A stretch of DNA of 64,000 nucleotides, taken from NCBI RefSeq assembly GCF_003014735.1, contig NZ_PYAX01000019.1, forward strand, positions 1 to 64,000, in the 5' to 3' direction. Shown in pieces: positions 33,615-41,758 of this stretch (positions are counted from its first letter, which is position 1; each line of letters opens with the position of its first letter). Source of the DNA: Saccharothrix carnea (GTDB taxonomy: Bacteria > Actinomycetota > Actinomycetes > Mycobacteriales > Pseudonocardiaceae). A program made the translations under genes and the position numbers. The notes under the pieces were generated by a model. That model was not told the DNA's origin and ran no database searches. It was given only the letters and a program-made list of their open reading frames with translations.

Positions 33615-34709
33615 ATGCTTCACCGCTCTGGGAGCGCTCCCAAGCAGTCGCGAGGCGCCCTGACCGTGCGGGTCCCGGCCCGTCCGGGCGCGCTGTTGCG
33701 GGTGTCGGCGGTACTCGGCGCCTGCCTGGCACTGCTGACGACCCTGCTGGTCACCTTCGGCGCGGGCACGGCGTCCGCCCACGGCGCCGTCAGCGACCCG
33801 CCCGCCCGCCAGTACGCCTGCTACCACCGGTGGCCCAACGGCCCGACGCAGCAGATGGCCACCGAAGACCCCATGTGCTACAAGGCCTGGCAGACCGACT
33901 CGTCGGCGATGTACAACTGGAACGGCCTGTTCCGCGAGGGCGTCGCCGGCCGCCACGAGTCCGTGATCCCCGATGGCCAGTTGTGCAGCGCCGGCCTGGC
34001 GCACAACGGGCGTTACGGCGCGTTCGACGAGCCCGGCAACTGGAAGACCGTCGACCGCCCGGCCCAGTTCACGCTGAACCTGCACGACCAGTCCTCGCAC
34101 GGCGCCGACTACATGCGCGTCTACGCCACCCGGCAGGGCTTCGACCCGAAGACCCAGAAGCTGCGCTGGAGCGACCTGGAACTGGTCGGCCAGACCGGTC
34201 GGATCGCCACCGGCAGCACCACGCCCGTCCAGGTCAACGCGCCCGGGCGGACCGGCCACCACGTCCTGTACACGGTGTGGCAGGCCAGCCACCTCGACCA
34301 GTCGTACTACTTCTGCAGCGACGTCAACTTCACCGGCGGCGGGCAGACCACCACTACCACGACGACCACCACCACGACCTCCACAACGACGACCACGACC
34401 ACCGACGCGCCGCCCCGCGGCTGCTCGGCGACCCTGCGCACGACCTCGCAGTGGAACGGTGGCTTCCAGGCCGAGGTGCGCGTGACCGCCGGTTCCGCCG
34501 CCGTCAGCGGCTGGGCGGTGACCTGGACCTTCGCCAACGGCGAGCGGATCAACTCGATCTGGAGCGCCGCGGCGACCACCAGCGGCACGTCCGTGACCGC
34601 GCGCAACGTCAACTACAACGGCTCGCTCGGCGCCGGGGCGAGCACCACGTTCGGTTTCGTCGCCTCGGGCACGCTCGGGACACCGAGCCTGACCTGCACC
34701 GCGTCCTGA
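33615..34709 (+). CDS. Lytic polysaccharide monooxygenase (AA10) with CBM2
   Basis: 364 residues from ATG 33615. After the signal peptide the mature chain begins with His (ASA/HGAVSDPPARQYAC), the N-terminal histidine of the copper brace. The AA10 domain (about 190 residues) includes GLAHNGRYGAF, the likely second copper His, and a YYFCSDVNF end. A Thr-rich linker leads to a CBM2 cellulose/chitin-binding module (CSATLRTTSQWNGGFQAEV ... GWAVTWTFANGERI). It should oxidatively cleave crystalline cellulose or chitin. A CebR box lies just inside this start; if GTG 33666 (also a good signal peptide) is the true start, the box is in the leader. Cellobiose-responsive CebR control is likely. Confidence 0.9.
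   Translation: MLHRSGSAPKQSRGALTVRVPARPGALLRVSAVLGACLALLTTLLVTFGAGTASAHGAVSDPPARQYACYHRWPNGPTQQMATEDPMCYKAWQTDSSAMYNWNGLFREGVAGRHESVIPDGQLCSAGLAHNGRYGAFDEPGNWKTVDRPAQFTLNLHDQSSHGADYMRVYATRQGFDPKTQKLRWSDLELVGQTGRIATGSTTPVQVNAPGRTGHHVLYTVWQASHLDQSYYFCSDVNFTGGGQTTTTTTTTTTTSTTTTTTTDAPPRGCSATLRTTSQWNGGFQAEVRVTAGSAAVSGWAVTWTFANGERINSIWSAAATTSGTSVTARNVNYNGSLGAGASTTFGFVASGTLGTPSLTCTAS
33629..33642. promoter_or_regulatory. CebR-type operator 2 at the LPMO start
   Basis: A second TGGGAGCGCTCCCA, 158 bp from the first and 14 nt inside the ATG 33615 start (or 24 nt before GTG 33666). Two exact copies flanking the promoter zone suggest looping or a roadblock. Confidence 0.75.
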
Positions 34710-34725
34710 CCGCACGCTGACACCG

Positions 34726-34758
34726 GAGGCCGGCTGCCCACCACGGGCGGCCGGCCTC
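34726..34758 (+). terminator. Terminator after the LPMO gene
   Basis: A 14-bp stem (34726-34739 with 34745-34758), one G-U pair, 5-nt loop, 16 nt past the stop. Confidence 0.6.
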
Positions 34759-34863
34759 TGGTCGCGGGCCCACCACCGCAGGGCCGGGTGGCGGATTTAC
34801 ATCGTTGATACAACGTTGGAAAACTGGCCGGACCCTGTCGACGAGGACAACCTGGAGCCGACC

Positions 34864-35176
34864 GTGTCGATGCGACGTCGTACGTTCCTCACCGCCGCCA
34901 CCGCTCTCGGCGTGACGCCGTTCTCCCCGCGTCCCGCCGCGACGCGGTGTGGGCCGACCGCACCGAGGACCTGGCGTTCAACCTGCTGCCCGCCTCGCTG
35001 GACCCGTCCGGGGGTCACGTGGCTGGGGCACGCCCGGCGCGGTCGTGCGTGTCCAGAACAAGAACAGCGGCAAGGTGCTCGCCGTGGACGGCAGGTCCAC
35101 CGCGAACTCGGCCCGGGTCGTGCAGTTCGCCGACGTCGGCACCGCCGACCACCTGTGGCGGTTCCTGCCCGCGTGA
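34864..35176 (+). pseudogene. Remnant of a secreted GH127/DUF1680-type glycosidase with a ricin-B tail
   Basis: Three pieces of one gene lie in three different frames. First, a Tat-like leader from 34864/34870 (MRRRTFLTAATALGVTPF). Second, from about 34938 in another frame, DAVWADRTEDLAFNLLPASL, like the conserved A-D-R-x-E-x-x-A-F-N block of DUF1680/GH127 beta-L-arabinofuranosidases. Third, from about 35032 in the remaining frame, VRVQNKNSGKVLAVDG and DHLWRFLPA, the end of a ricin-B (CBM13) lectin domain with its stop at 35174. More than 90% of the coding sequence has been lost. The product cannot be functional. The family call for the middle piece rests on about 20 residues. Confidence 0.6.
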
Positions 35177-35188
35177 TGCAATGAGGGC

Positions 35189-35689
35189 GTGACGACGATC
35201 GCCCAGCTGCGCAAGGCCGTGCAGCCGCTGCCGGAGGTGGTGGCGCACGGCCTCGCGTTCCGCGTGCGGGACAAGCGGTTCGCCTCGGTGGACGAGCACG
35301 GCCGCGTCGACCTCCACCTCCCGGCGGCCGAGGTCGACGGGTTCCTCGCCGCGCACCCGACCGCCGAGCGGCTGAGCCGCGGCACGGGCGTGCGCGTCGC
35401 GCTCGGCGACCTCGACGGTCAGCAGCTCAACCACTGGGTGCGGCGGGCCTGGCTGGGGCGGGCGCCGAAGCGTCTCGCCGAGCAGGTCGCCGCCGCGGAC
35501 GAGGCCGTCGCCGGCGAGGTCGGTGACCTGCCCAAGGGCATCGGCAAGCCGGCCACGCAGGCGCTCACGAACGCGGGCCTGACCACGTTGGCCCAGGCCA
35601 CCGCGCTGTCCGACGCCGAACTGCTGGCCATGCACGGCGTCGGGCCGAAAGCCGTGCGCGTGCTGCGTGAAGCGGCTCGGAACGTGTAG
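35189..35689 (+). CDS. Helix-hairpin-helix protein with an MmcQ/YjbR-like N-terminus
   Basis: 166 residues. The N-terminal 110 residues resemble the MmcQ/YjbR fold (GLAFRVRDKRFASVDEHGRVDLHL ... VRVALGDLDGQQLNHWVRRAWL). The C-terminus has a helix-hairpin-helix (IGKPATQALTNAGLTTLAQATALSDAELLAMHGVGPKAVRVL), a non-specific DNA-binding element with the GVGPKA hairpin. A DNA-binding role is likely, but no process is known. GTG 35189 is preceded by GAGGGC. It begins 12 nt after the glycosidase remnant. Confidence 0.75.
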   Translation: MTTIAQLRKAVQPLPEVVAHGLAFRVRDKRFASVDEHGRVDLHLPAAEVDGFLAAHPTAERLSRGTGVRVALGDLDGQQLNHWVRRAWLGRAPKRLAEQVAAADEAVAGEVGDLPKGIGKPATQALTNAGLTTLAQATALSDAELLAMHGVGPKAVRVLREAARNV

Positions 35690-35835
35690 TCGACCACGAA
35701 CGCCGGGTGGTCCGTGCGGCACATCGTGTACTCCTGCGTCGACACGAAGGTCAGCGTGCGGGCGATGACGTTCCGGGCCGTCGCGGAGCCGGTCGGGTCG
35801 TGGGACAGCACGATCGCGGGCACGCGTCCCGGCAC
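35690..35835 (-). pseudogene. Possible coding remnant on the minus strand
   Basis: The frame from 35835 down to about 35690 reads like protein (AIVLSHDPTGSATARNVIAR, then FVSTQEYTMCRTDHPAFVVD), and nearly every third base is G or C; this ends where it meets the HhH gene. No start with a ribosome binding site and no natural end is seen. I do not recognise the family. Confidence 0.3.
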
Positions 35836-35936
35836 TGGGCCGACGCGGTCGTGCCCGTCGTGCTCAGGTGGGTGGTGCGGGCGGTGGCCCTCTCACCCGC
35901 CCGACCGCACCTGACCAGGGTTGATACCTTCCCCGC

Positions 35937-36830
35937 ATGGCGTTCACGCTGGAGCAGCTACGGGGTTTCGTAGCCGTGGCCGAGGAGCTGCACTTCAGCC
36001 GTGCCGCCGCCCGGCTGGCGATGACGCAGCCGCCGTTGAGCAGGCAGATCCAGAAGCTGGAGCGGGTGGTCGGCGCCCGGCTGCTGATCCGGGACAACCG
36101 GCGGGTCACGCTCACCGCGGCGGGCGAGGTGTTCCTGGTCGAGGCGCGGCGGCTGCTGTCGCTGGCCGAGACCGCGCCGGAGCTGGCCAGGCGGGTGTCG
36201 TCCGGGTCGAGCGGGGTGGTGCGGGTCGGGTTCACCGCGGCGGCGACCTACGGCGTGCTCGGGCGGCTGCTGGACGAGCTGGCCGGGCTCCTGCCGGACG
36301 TGGACGTGGAACTGGCCGAGTTGGTGACCCGGGAACAGGTCGCCGCGCTGGTGAACGAGGAGATCGACCTCGGCCTCGGCCGGCCGCCATTCGACGACTC
36401 CGCGTTCGGCTCGCGGCTGCTGCACCGGGAAGGGCTGCTGGTCGCCGTGCCCGCCGGGCACCACCTGCCGACGCTGGGGCGTGCCGCGACGGCCGCCGAC
36501 GTGGTCCGCGAGCCGGTGATCATGCACTCCCCCACCGACGCGCGGTACTTCTACGACCTGGTCGTGCGGACCGTGCCGATCGCGCCGGCGAACACCGTGC
36601 ACACGGTCGGCCAGGTGCTCACCATGCTGTGGCTGGTGGCGGCGGGTCGGGGCGTCGCGTTCGTCCCGGAGTCGGCGGCGCGGTTGCGCCTGGACGGGGT
36701 CGAGTTCGTCCGGCTGGAGACGGCCGTGGCCCAGCCGGTGGAACTGCACCTGGTGTGGTTGAAGGCGTCGGCGAACCCCGCGCTGTGGCGGACGTTGAGC
36801 GTCTTGGAGGGCCGCACGCCGTTCGAGTGA
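35937..36830 (+). CDS. LysR-family regulator of the hexarate operon
   Basis: 297 residues. Winged helix at the N-terminus (MAFTLEQLRGFVAVAEELHFSRAAARLAMTQPPLSRQIQKLE), then the periplasmic-binding-like effector domain (GVVRVGFTAAATYGVLGRLL ... VIMHSPTDARYFYDLVVR ... AGRGVAFVPESAARL). It is followed at 71 bp by the dehydratase genes on the same strand, so galactarate, glucarate or a derivative is the likely inducer. A -10-like TACCTT at 35925-35930 ends 6 nt before the ATG, suggesting a leaderless transcript. Confidence 0.85.
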   Translation: MAFTLEQLRGFVAVAEELHFSRAAARLAMTQPPLSRQIQKLERVVGARLLIRDNRRVTLTAAGEVFLVEARRLLSLAETAPELARRVSSGSSGVVRVGFTAAATYGVLGRLLDELAGLLPDVDVELAELVTREQVAALVNEEIDLGLGRPPFDDSAFGSRLLHREGLLVAVPAGHHLPTLGRAATAADVVREPVIMHSPTDARYFYDLVVRTVPIAPANTVHTVGQVLTMLWLVAAGRGVAFVPESAARLRLDGVEFVRLETAVAQPVELHLVWLKASANPALWRTLSVLEGRTPFE

Positions 36831-36842
36831 TACCGTCAGGGT

Positions 36843-36895
36843 ATTGCGCAATGCTAAACAACTCTTGGACAAGCATCACCAATGGTCCTTAGGTT
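36843..36895 (+). promoter_or_regulatory. kdgD promoter region with palindrome ATTGCGCAAT
   Basis: ATTGCGCAAT (36843-36852) is a perfect 10-bp palindrome. A -35-like TTGGAC (36865-36870) and -10-like TAGGTT (36890-36895) follow, the latter ending 6 nt before GTG 36902; this fits a leaderless mRNA with an operator just upstream of the -35. Confidence 0.4.
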
Positions 36896-36901
36896 GAGGT
36901 C

Positions 36902-37810
36902 GTGACGCACCCAGCCGCTCTCGCCGACCGACTCGCCTCCGGGCTGCTCTCCTTCCCGGTCACCCACTTCGACGCCGACCTCCGGTTCGACGAGCCCCGC
37001 TACCGCGAGCACCTGGCCTGGCAGGCGAGCTTCGACGTGGCCGGGCTGTTCGCCGCGGGCGGCACCGGCGAGGGCTTCTCGCTGACCCCGGCCGAGGTGG
37101 ACCGGGTGGTCCGGGCCGCGGTGGACGAGGTGGGCGGCGAGGTGCCGGTCATCGCGCCGGCGACCGGTGCCACCGCCGTGTCGGTGGAGCAGGCGCGTGC
37201 CGCTGAGGCCGCCGGCGCGTCCGGCGTGCTGCTGTTCCCGCCCTACCTCACCGAGGCGAGCCAGCGCGGCCTGGTCGAGCACGTCTCGGCGGTGTGCCGG
37301 GCCACCGGGCTGGGCGTGATCGTCTACAGCCGCGCCAACGCCGTGCTGACCGACACGACCGTCGCCGAGTTGGCCGACCGCAACCCCAACCTGATCGGGC
37401 TCAAGGACGGTATCGGCGACATCGAGCAGCTGACCCGCACCTACGCCCGCGTGGGCGACCGGCTGATGTACATCGGGGGCCTGCCGACCGCGGAGACGTT
37501 CGCGCTGCCGCTGCTCCAGCTCGGCGTGACCACGTACTCGTCGGCCCTGTTCAACTTCGTGCCCGAGTTCGCGCTGAAGTTCTACGCCGCCGTCCGCGCC
37601 CAGGACCGGACCGCCGTGTACGGGATGCTGCGCGACTTCGTCATCCCCTACCTCGACCTCCGCGACCGGCAGCGCGGGTACGCGGTGTCGATCGTGAAGG
37701 CCGGGTTGACCGCCGTGGGCCGCGACGGTGGCCCGGTGCGCCCGCCGCTGACCGACCTGACCGACGACGAGCGCGCCCGGCTCGCCGCCCTGGTCCAGCA
37801 GATCGCCTGA
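36902..37810 (+). CDS. kdgD: 5-dehydro-4-deoxyglucarate dehydratase (KdgD)
   Basis: 302 residues of the DHDPS/NAL aldolase family. [22 protein letters not shown] at the start is typical of KdgD; the [11 protein letters not shown] loop follows, [12 protein letters not shown] supplies the Tyr, and the Schiff-base Lys is in [15 protein letters not shown]. The enzyme turns 5-keto-4-deoxyglucarate into 2-oxoglutarate semialdehyde, water and CO2, feeding the TCA cycle after oxidation. The semialdehyde dehydrogenase gene usually found with it is not in this cluster. It is 15 nt upstream of the galactarate dehydratase gene, in one operon. Confidence 0.9.
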   Translation: MTHPAALADRLASGLLSFPVTHFDADLRFDEPRYREHLAWQASFDVAGLFAAGGTGEGFSLTPAEVDRVVRAAVDEVGGEVPVIAPATGATAVSVEQARAAEAAGASGVLLFPPYLTEASQRGLVEHVSAVCRATGLGVIVYSRANAVLTDTTVAELADRNPNLIGLKDGIGDIEQLTRTYARVGDRLMYIGGLPTAETFALPLLQLGVTTYSSALFNFVPEFALKFYAAVRAQDRTAVYGMLRDFVIPYLDLRDRQRGYAVSIVKAGLTAVGRDGGPVRPPLTDLTDDERARLAALVQQIA

Positions 37811-37825
37811 CCGCTGAGGAGTGCG

Positions 37826-38956
37826 ATGAGTTCCGACCGGATCCGCTCGGTGACGTTGTCGTCGGTGACCCTGCCGCTGCCGACCGCGATCAGTGACGCC
37901 AAGGTGTTCACCGGCAGGCAGCGGCCGATGACCGAGGTCGCGATGCTGTTCGCCGAGATCCGCACCGAGGCCGGGCTGGAGGGCGTCGGGTTCTCCTACT
38001 CCAAGCGCGCGGGCGGGCCGGCCCAGTTCGCGCACGCCCGCGAGGTGGCGCCGGACCTGATCGGCGAGGACCCCAACGACATCGGCCGGCTGTGGACCAA
38101 GCTGGTGTGGGCGGGCGCGTCGGTCGGCCGCAGCGGCGCGGCCACCCAGGCGCTCGCCGCGTTCGACATCGCCCTGTGGGACCTCAAGGCCAAGCGCGCG
38201 AACCTCCCGCTGGCCAAGCTGCTCGGCGCGCACCGCGACTCCGTGCGCTGCTACAACACCTCCGGCGGCTTCCTGCACGAGTCGATCGGGCAGATCAAGG
38301 ACAACGCCACCCGCACCCTGGACTCCGGCGTCGGCGGCATCAAGATCAAGGTCGGCCTGCCCGACCGGGCCGAGGACCTGCGCCGGGTCGCCGCCGTCCG
38401 CGAGCACCTCGGCGACGGCGTGCCGCTGATGGTCGACGCCAACCAGCAGTGGGACCGGCCCACCGCCCTGCGCATCGGACGCGCACTGGACGAGTTCGAC
38501 CTGGTCTGGATCGAGGAACCGCTCGACGCCTACGACGTCGAAGGCCACGCCGAACTGGCCCGTGCCCTGACCACCGCGGTCGCCTCCGGCGAGATGCTGA
38601 CCAGCGTCGCCGAGCACTACGAGCTGATCAAGGCCGGCGCCGTGGACATCCTGCAACCGGACGCGCCCAGGGTCGGCGGCATCACGCAGTTCCTCAAGCT
38701 CGCCACCCTCGCCGACCACCACCACCTCCAGCTCGCACCCCACTTCGCGATGGAGATCCACGTCCACCTGGCCGCCGCCTACCCCCGCGAGCCGTGGGTC
38801 GAGCACTTCGACTGGCTGCACCCGCTGTTCGACGAACGCCTGGACACCCGCGACGGGCGCATGCACCTGTCCGACCGACCCGGGCTGGGCATCACCCTCA
38901 GCGACCAGGCCCGCGCCTGGACCGTCGAGACCACCACGGTGGACGCCTCCGGGTGA
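37826..38956 (+). CDS. Enolase-superfamily L-talarate/galactarate dehydratase
   Basis: 376 residues, mandelate racemase subgroup. The capping domain starts with RIRSVTLSSVTLPLPTAISDA. The barrel carries the catalytic Lys pair in GGIKIKVGLP, metal ligands in MVDANQQWDR (Asp), WIEEPLDAYD (Glu) and VASGEMLTS (Glu), and the His in LAPHFAMEIHVHLAAAYP. These features and the length match talarate/galactarate dehydratases, which make 5-keto-4-deoxyglucarate, the KdgD substrate. Glucarate dehydratase is less likely. Its stop overlaps the transporter start by 4 nt (GTGA). Confidence 0.87.
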   Translation: MSSDRIRSVTLSSVTLPLPTAISDAKVFTGRQRPMTEVAMLFAEIRTEAGLEGVGFSYSKRAGGPAQFAHAREVAPDLIGEDPNDIGRLWTKLVWAGASVGRSGAATQALAAFDIALWDLKAKRANLPLAKLLGAHRDSVRCYNTSGGFLHESIGQIKDNATRTLDSGVGGIKIKVGLPDRAEDLRRVAAVREHLGDGVPLMVDANQQWDRPTALRIGRALDEFDLVWIEEPLDAYDVEGHAELARALTTAVASGEMLTSVAEHYELIKAGAVDILQPDAPRVGGITQFLKLATLADHHHLQLAPHFAMEIHVHLAAAYPREPWVEHFDWLHPLFDERLDTRDGRMHLSDRPGLGITLSDQARAWTVETTTVDASG

Positions 38957-39882
38957 ACGCGGTCCTGGCCGGTTTCGCCACCCTCGTCGCGGTGATCGCG
39001 GTCGGCTGGATCGCCGGCCGCGCCCGCGTCCTGGGCGAGGGTGCGGCCGGGGTGCTGTCGCGGCTGTCGTACTTCATCGCGACACCGGCGTTGCTGCTGC
39101 TCACGCTCGCCGAAGCCGACCCGGCCGTGCTGCTGTCCACCACGTTGGTCGCCACGGCGGGCAGCGCGGTGGTGTGCGCTGTGCTCTACGTCGTGATCGC
39201 GCGGTGGCGGTGGAAGCCGCGCGCCGGTCACCTCGCGACCGGCGCGCTGGCCTCGTCCTACGTCAACGCGGGCAACCTCGGCGTGGCCATCGCCGTGTAC
39301 GTGCTCGGCGACGCCTCGCTCGTCGCGCCCGTCCTGCTGTTCCAGGTGCTGGTCCTGGCGCCGATCGGGCTGGCCGTGCTGGCCGCGTCCCGCGACCCCG
39401 GCCAGACCGCGCCGACCCGCACCCAGCTGCTCACCCAACCGCTGCGCACGCCGCTGGTGATCGGCTGCGGGCTGGGGTTGGCGCTGGCCGCCGTCGACTG
39501 GATGCCGCCGGCACCGGTGCTGCGGCCGGTCGAACTGCTGGCCGACCTCGCCGTCCCGGCCGCGCTGCTGGCCTACGGCGCGAGCCTGCACGGCGCACCG
39601 CGCCCGGCGTCCAGCGGCGCGGCCGGTCAGGTGTGGCTGGTGGTCGCGCTGAAGACGGTGGCGCAGCCGGCGCTGGCCTACTCGCTCGGCCGCTGGGTCG
39701 TCCACCTGGACGACCCGGCGCTGCAGGCCGTCACCATCGCCTCGGCGTTGCCGACCGCGCAGAACGTGTTCGTCTACGCCACCGCCTACGACCGGGGCAC
39801 GGAGCTGGCCCGCGACGCCGTGCTGCTCACCACCGTCCTGTCCGTGCCGGTCCTCACCGGCGTCGCCCTCACCCTGGGGTGA
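38953..39882 (+). CDS. AEC family (auxin efflux carrier-type) transporter
   Basis: 309 residues with about 9-10 membrane helices in two halves; VNAGNLGVAIAVYVLGDASLV and ALPTAQNVFVYATAYDRG are the typical discontinuous-helix regions of the AEC/bile-acid-transporter fold. Bacterial relatives include the malonate carrier MdcF. In this operon a role in moving galactarate or a related dicarboxylate is likely, though direction is not evident. GTG 38953 overlaps the stop of the dehydratase gene (GTGA). The gene ends 3 bp before the opposing GH43 gene. Confidence 0.83.
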   Translation: MNAVLAGFATLVAVIAVGWIAGRARVLGEGAAGVLSRLSYFIATPALLLLTLAEADPAVLLSTTLVATAGSAVVCAVLYVVIARWRWKPRAGHLATGALASSYVNAGNLGVAIAVYVLGDASLVAPVLLFQVLVLAPIGLAVLAASRDPGQTAPTRTQLLTQPLRTPLVIGCGLGLALAAVDWMPPAPVLRPVELLADLAVPAALLAYGASLHGAPRPASSGAAGQVWLVVALKTVAQPALAYSLGRWVVHLDDPALQAVTIASALPTAQNVFVYATAYDRGTELARDAVLLTTVLSVPVLTGVALTLG

Positions 39883-39885
39883 GGG

Positions 39886-41349
39886 TCACAGCGTGGTCCA
39901 CTGCTGGGCGTTGTTGCCGTTGCACGTCCACTGCCGCACCTCGGCGCCCGGTGCGGTGCCGAAGTTGTAGTCGTCCAGGCAGAGACCGCTGTGCCGGTTG
40001 GTCAGCGTGGAGTAGCCGCCGCCCACCGACGTGATCCGCCACTGCTGCACGGCCAGGCCGTTGCAGGTCCACTGCTGGACCACCGAACCGGGCGCGGTGG
40101 CGAAGTCCTTGTTGTCCAGGCACAGGTTGCTGTGGCCGTTGCGGATCTCGTAGTACCCGTCGCCGACCGACCGGAGGTACCAGTCCTGCACCGCCAGGTC
40201 GTTGCACGTCCACTGGCGGACCTCCGCGCCGGGCGTGGTGACGAAGTTGTAGTCGTCCAGGCAGAGGGCGCTGTGCCGGTTGCGGATGTGCACCCGGGAC
40301 GGGCCACCGGTCTCACCGGACGGGCCTTGCAGCACCGTGGACGTGGAGACCGGGACGCCGAGGTTCGGGGTGCCGTCGGCGTTCCACGAGATCTTCTGCA
40401 CACGCGTGGTGCGGGTGGTGCCGCAGCCCTGGGAGGCGGAGGAGTTGGCGTGGTAGGCGATCCACGTCTCGGTGCCGTCCGGCGAGGTGAAGAACGAGTG
40501 GTGGCCGGGGCCGAACACGCCGTTGGCGTCGTTGCGCTGGAAGATCGGGTTGGTGAACTTCGTCCACGAGCCCTGCGCCAACGGGTCGCCGCCGCGGTAC
40601 TCCAGCGTGCCGAGCTTGTAGTTCGGGCCGTTGCAGTGGCTGGCGGAGTAGGTCAGGAACGTCCGGCCGCCCCGCTGCAACGCGAACGACCCCTCGTTGA
40701 CGGCGCCGTCCTGGCGTTCCCAGGCGAGGGTGGGCGCGGAGATCCGGGAACCGAACGCACTGGTCTGGACCGGACTCGCCATCGGCGCGATGTAGAGCGA
40801 CTGGAGTCCGTCCCCGTGGAACGCCGAGAACGTCATGTAGAGCGCGCCGTTGAGCTTGAGCAGGCTCGCGTCGATCGCCCACCCGTTGTCCGGCATGAGG
40901 TTGACGACGCCGCGGTAGGTGTACGGGCCCATCGGGTCGCTGCCCGCGCTCTCGGCGACGTGCGTCCGCCGCGGCGCGCCGGACATCTCCACCGAGTAGT
41001 ACAGGTACCAGCGGCTGCCGACCATCTCCAGGTGCGGCGCCCACATCTGCGTGCCGCCGGTGCGCAGCACGAGCTGCTCGGGGGCGCTCTTCAGACCGGC
41101 GATCGTGGACGACCGCCGCATCACCACGTCGGAGGACCAGGTGGTGGCGACGTAGTAGTAGTTGCCGTTGTACTGCACCAGTGTCGGGTCCGCGCTGTTG
41201 GGCACCCCGACTGCCGGGTTGGTGAACGACGGGCCGGGTGCGGCCGACGCCTGGTCCTGGCCGACCGGGCTGAGCATCAGCCCGGCGACGACGGCGGCGA
41301 CGAGCGGCAACGCCCGCCAGGCGGTTCCTCGACGTTGAGCGAACAGCAC
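39886..41349 (-). CDS. Secreted GH43 arabinanase/arabinofuranosidase with ricin-type CBM13
   Basis: 487 residues: signal peptide to about residue 38, a five-bladed GH43 domain (about 40-350), and CBM13 with three QxW-type repeats (RQWTCNDLAVQDW, QQWTCNGLAVQQW, RQWTCNGNNAQQW). Catalytic candidates: base Asp in GVPNSADPTLVQYNG, pKa Asp in WAIDASLLKL, acid Glu in VNEGSFALQ. It resembles exo-alpha-1,5-L-arabinofuranosidases (GH43_26), acting on arabinan side chains of pectin. GTG 41349 has GAGGAG 5 nt upstream and is preferred over GTG 41355, which overlaps that site. Two LacI-like operators lie upstream. Confidence 0.87.
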   Translation of the reverse strand: MLFAQRRGTAWRALPLVAAVVAGLMLSPVGQDQASAAPGPSFTNPAVGVPNSADPTLVQYNGNYYYVATTWSSDVVMRRSSTIAGLKSAPEQLVLRTGGTQMWAPHLEMVGSRWYLYYSVEMSGAPRRTHVAESAGSDPMGPYTYRGVVNLMPDNGWAIDASLLKLNGALYMTFSAFHGDGLQSLYIAPMASPVQTSAFGSRISAPTLAWERQDGAVNEGSFALQRGGRTFLTYSASHCNGPNYKLGTLEYRGGDPLAQGSWTKFTNPIFQRNDANGVFGPGHHSFFTSPDGTETWIAYHANSSASQGCGTTRTTRVQKISWNADGTPNLGVPVSTSTVLQGPSGETGGPSRVHIRNRHSALCLDDYNFVTTPGAEVRQWTCNDLAVQDWYLRSVGDGYYEIRNGHSNLCLDNKDFATAPGSVVQQWTCNGLAVQQWRITSVGGGYSTLTNRHSGLCLDDYNFGTAPGAEVRQWTCNGNNAQQWTTL

Positions 41350-41596
41350 AACCACTCCTCAGGTGAAGGGTGAACTCCCCGTCGCGCTCGAACGCGCGCA
41401 GGGTGGGGTTGGTGGCCGGCGGCGGGAGACGGGCCGCCGGCCACCCGCGGGGCGGTCGGTCAGGGGTTCGTGATCGCGGCGACGGGGCCGGTGGCCGGGT
41501 CGCGCACCGGTTGTCGCGGCACTGCGCTGGTCGATGGCACGGCTTCCTCCTTGAAGCAGTGTCGATACAGGCACGCGCGCCGGGTTCGCGCTGATG

Positions 41597-41610
41597 TGTT
41601 AACGCTAACA
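41597..41610. promoter_or_regulatory. LacI-type operator A upstream of the GH43 gene
   Basis: TGTTAACGCTAACA, a near-perfect 14-bp palindrome with central CG, about 250 bp before the start. Nothing else in 41350-41758 looks like a gene. Confidence 0.5.
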
Positions 41611-41682
41611 GCACTGGGCGAGGCAGCTCAAGAGTCGTTTTTCTGGCGCTGATCACCTGCCGACCACGCCGCAGTCAACGCC

Positions 41683-41696
41683 TGTTAGCGCTCACA
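41683..41696. promoter_or_regulatory. LacI-type operator B upstream of the GH43 gene
   Basis: TGTTAGCGCTCACA, one mismatch from a perfect palindrome and related to operator A; centres are 86 bp apart, about eight helical turns. Confidence 0.5.
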
Positions 41697-41758
41697 ACCC
41701 TGCACAATCCGCGCGGACCAGCGCGGATGGCCGGCGGGTCCGGGCGTCGCCGGCCGGC

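Noticed and set aside
32503-34709. Deacetylase and LPMO genes considered as one CebR-controlled divergent pair.
   Set aside because: The CebR boxes are about 300 bp or more from the deacetylase start and cluster at the LPMO start, so shared control is not supported.
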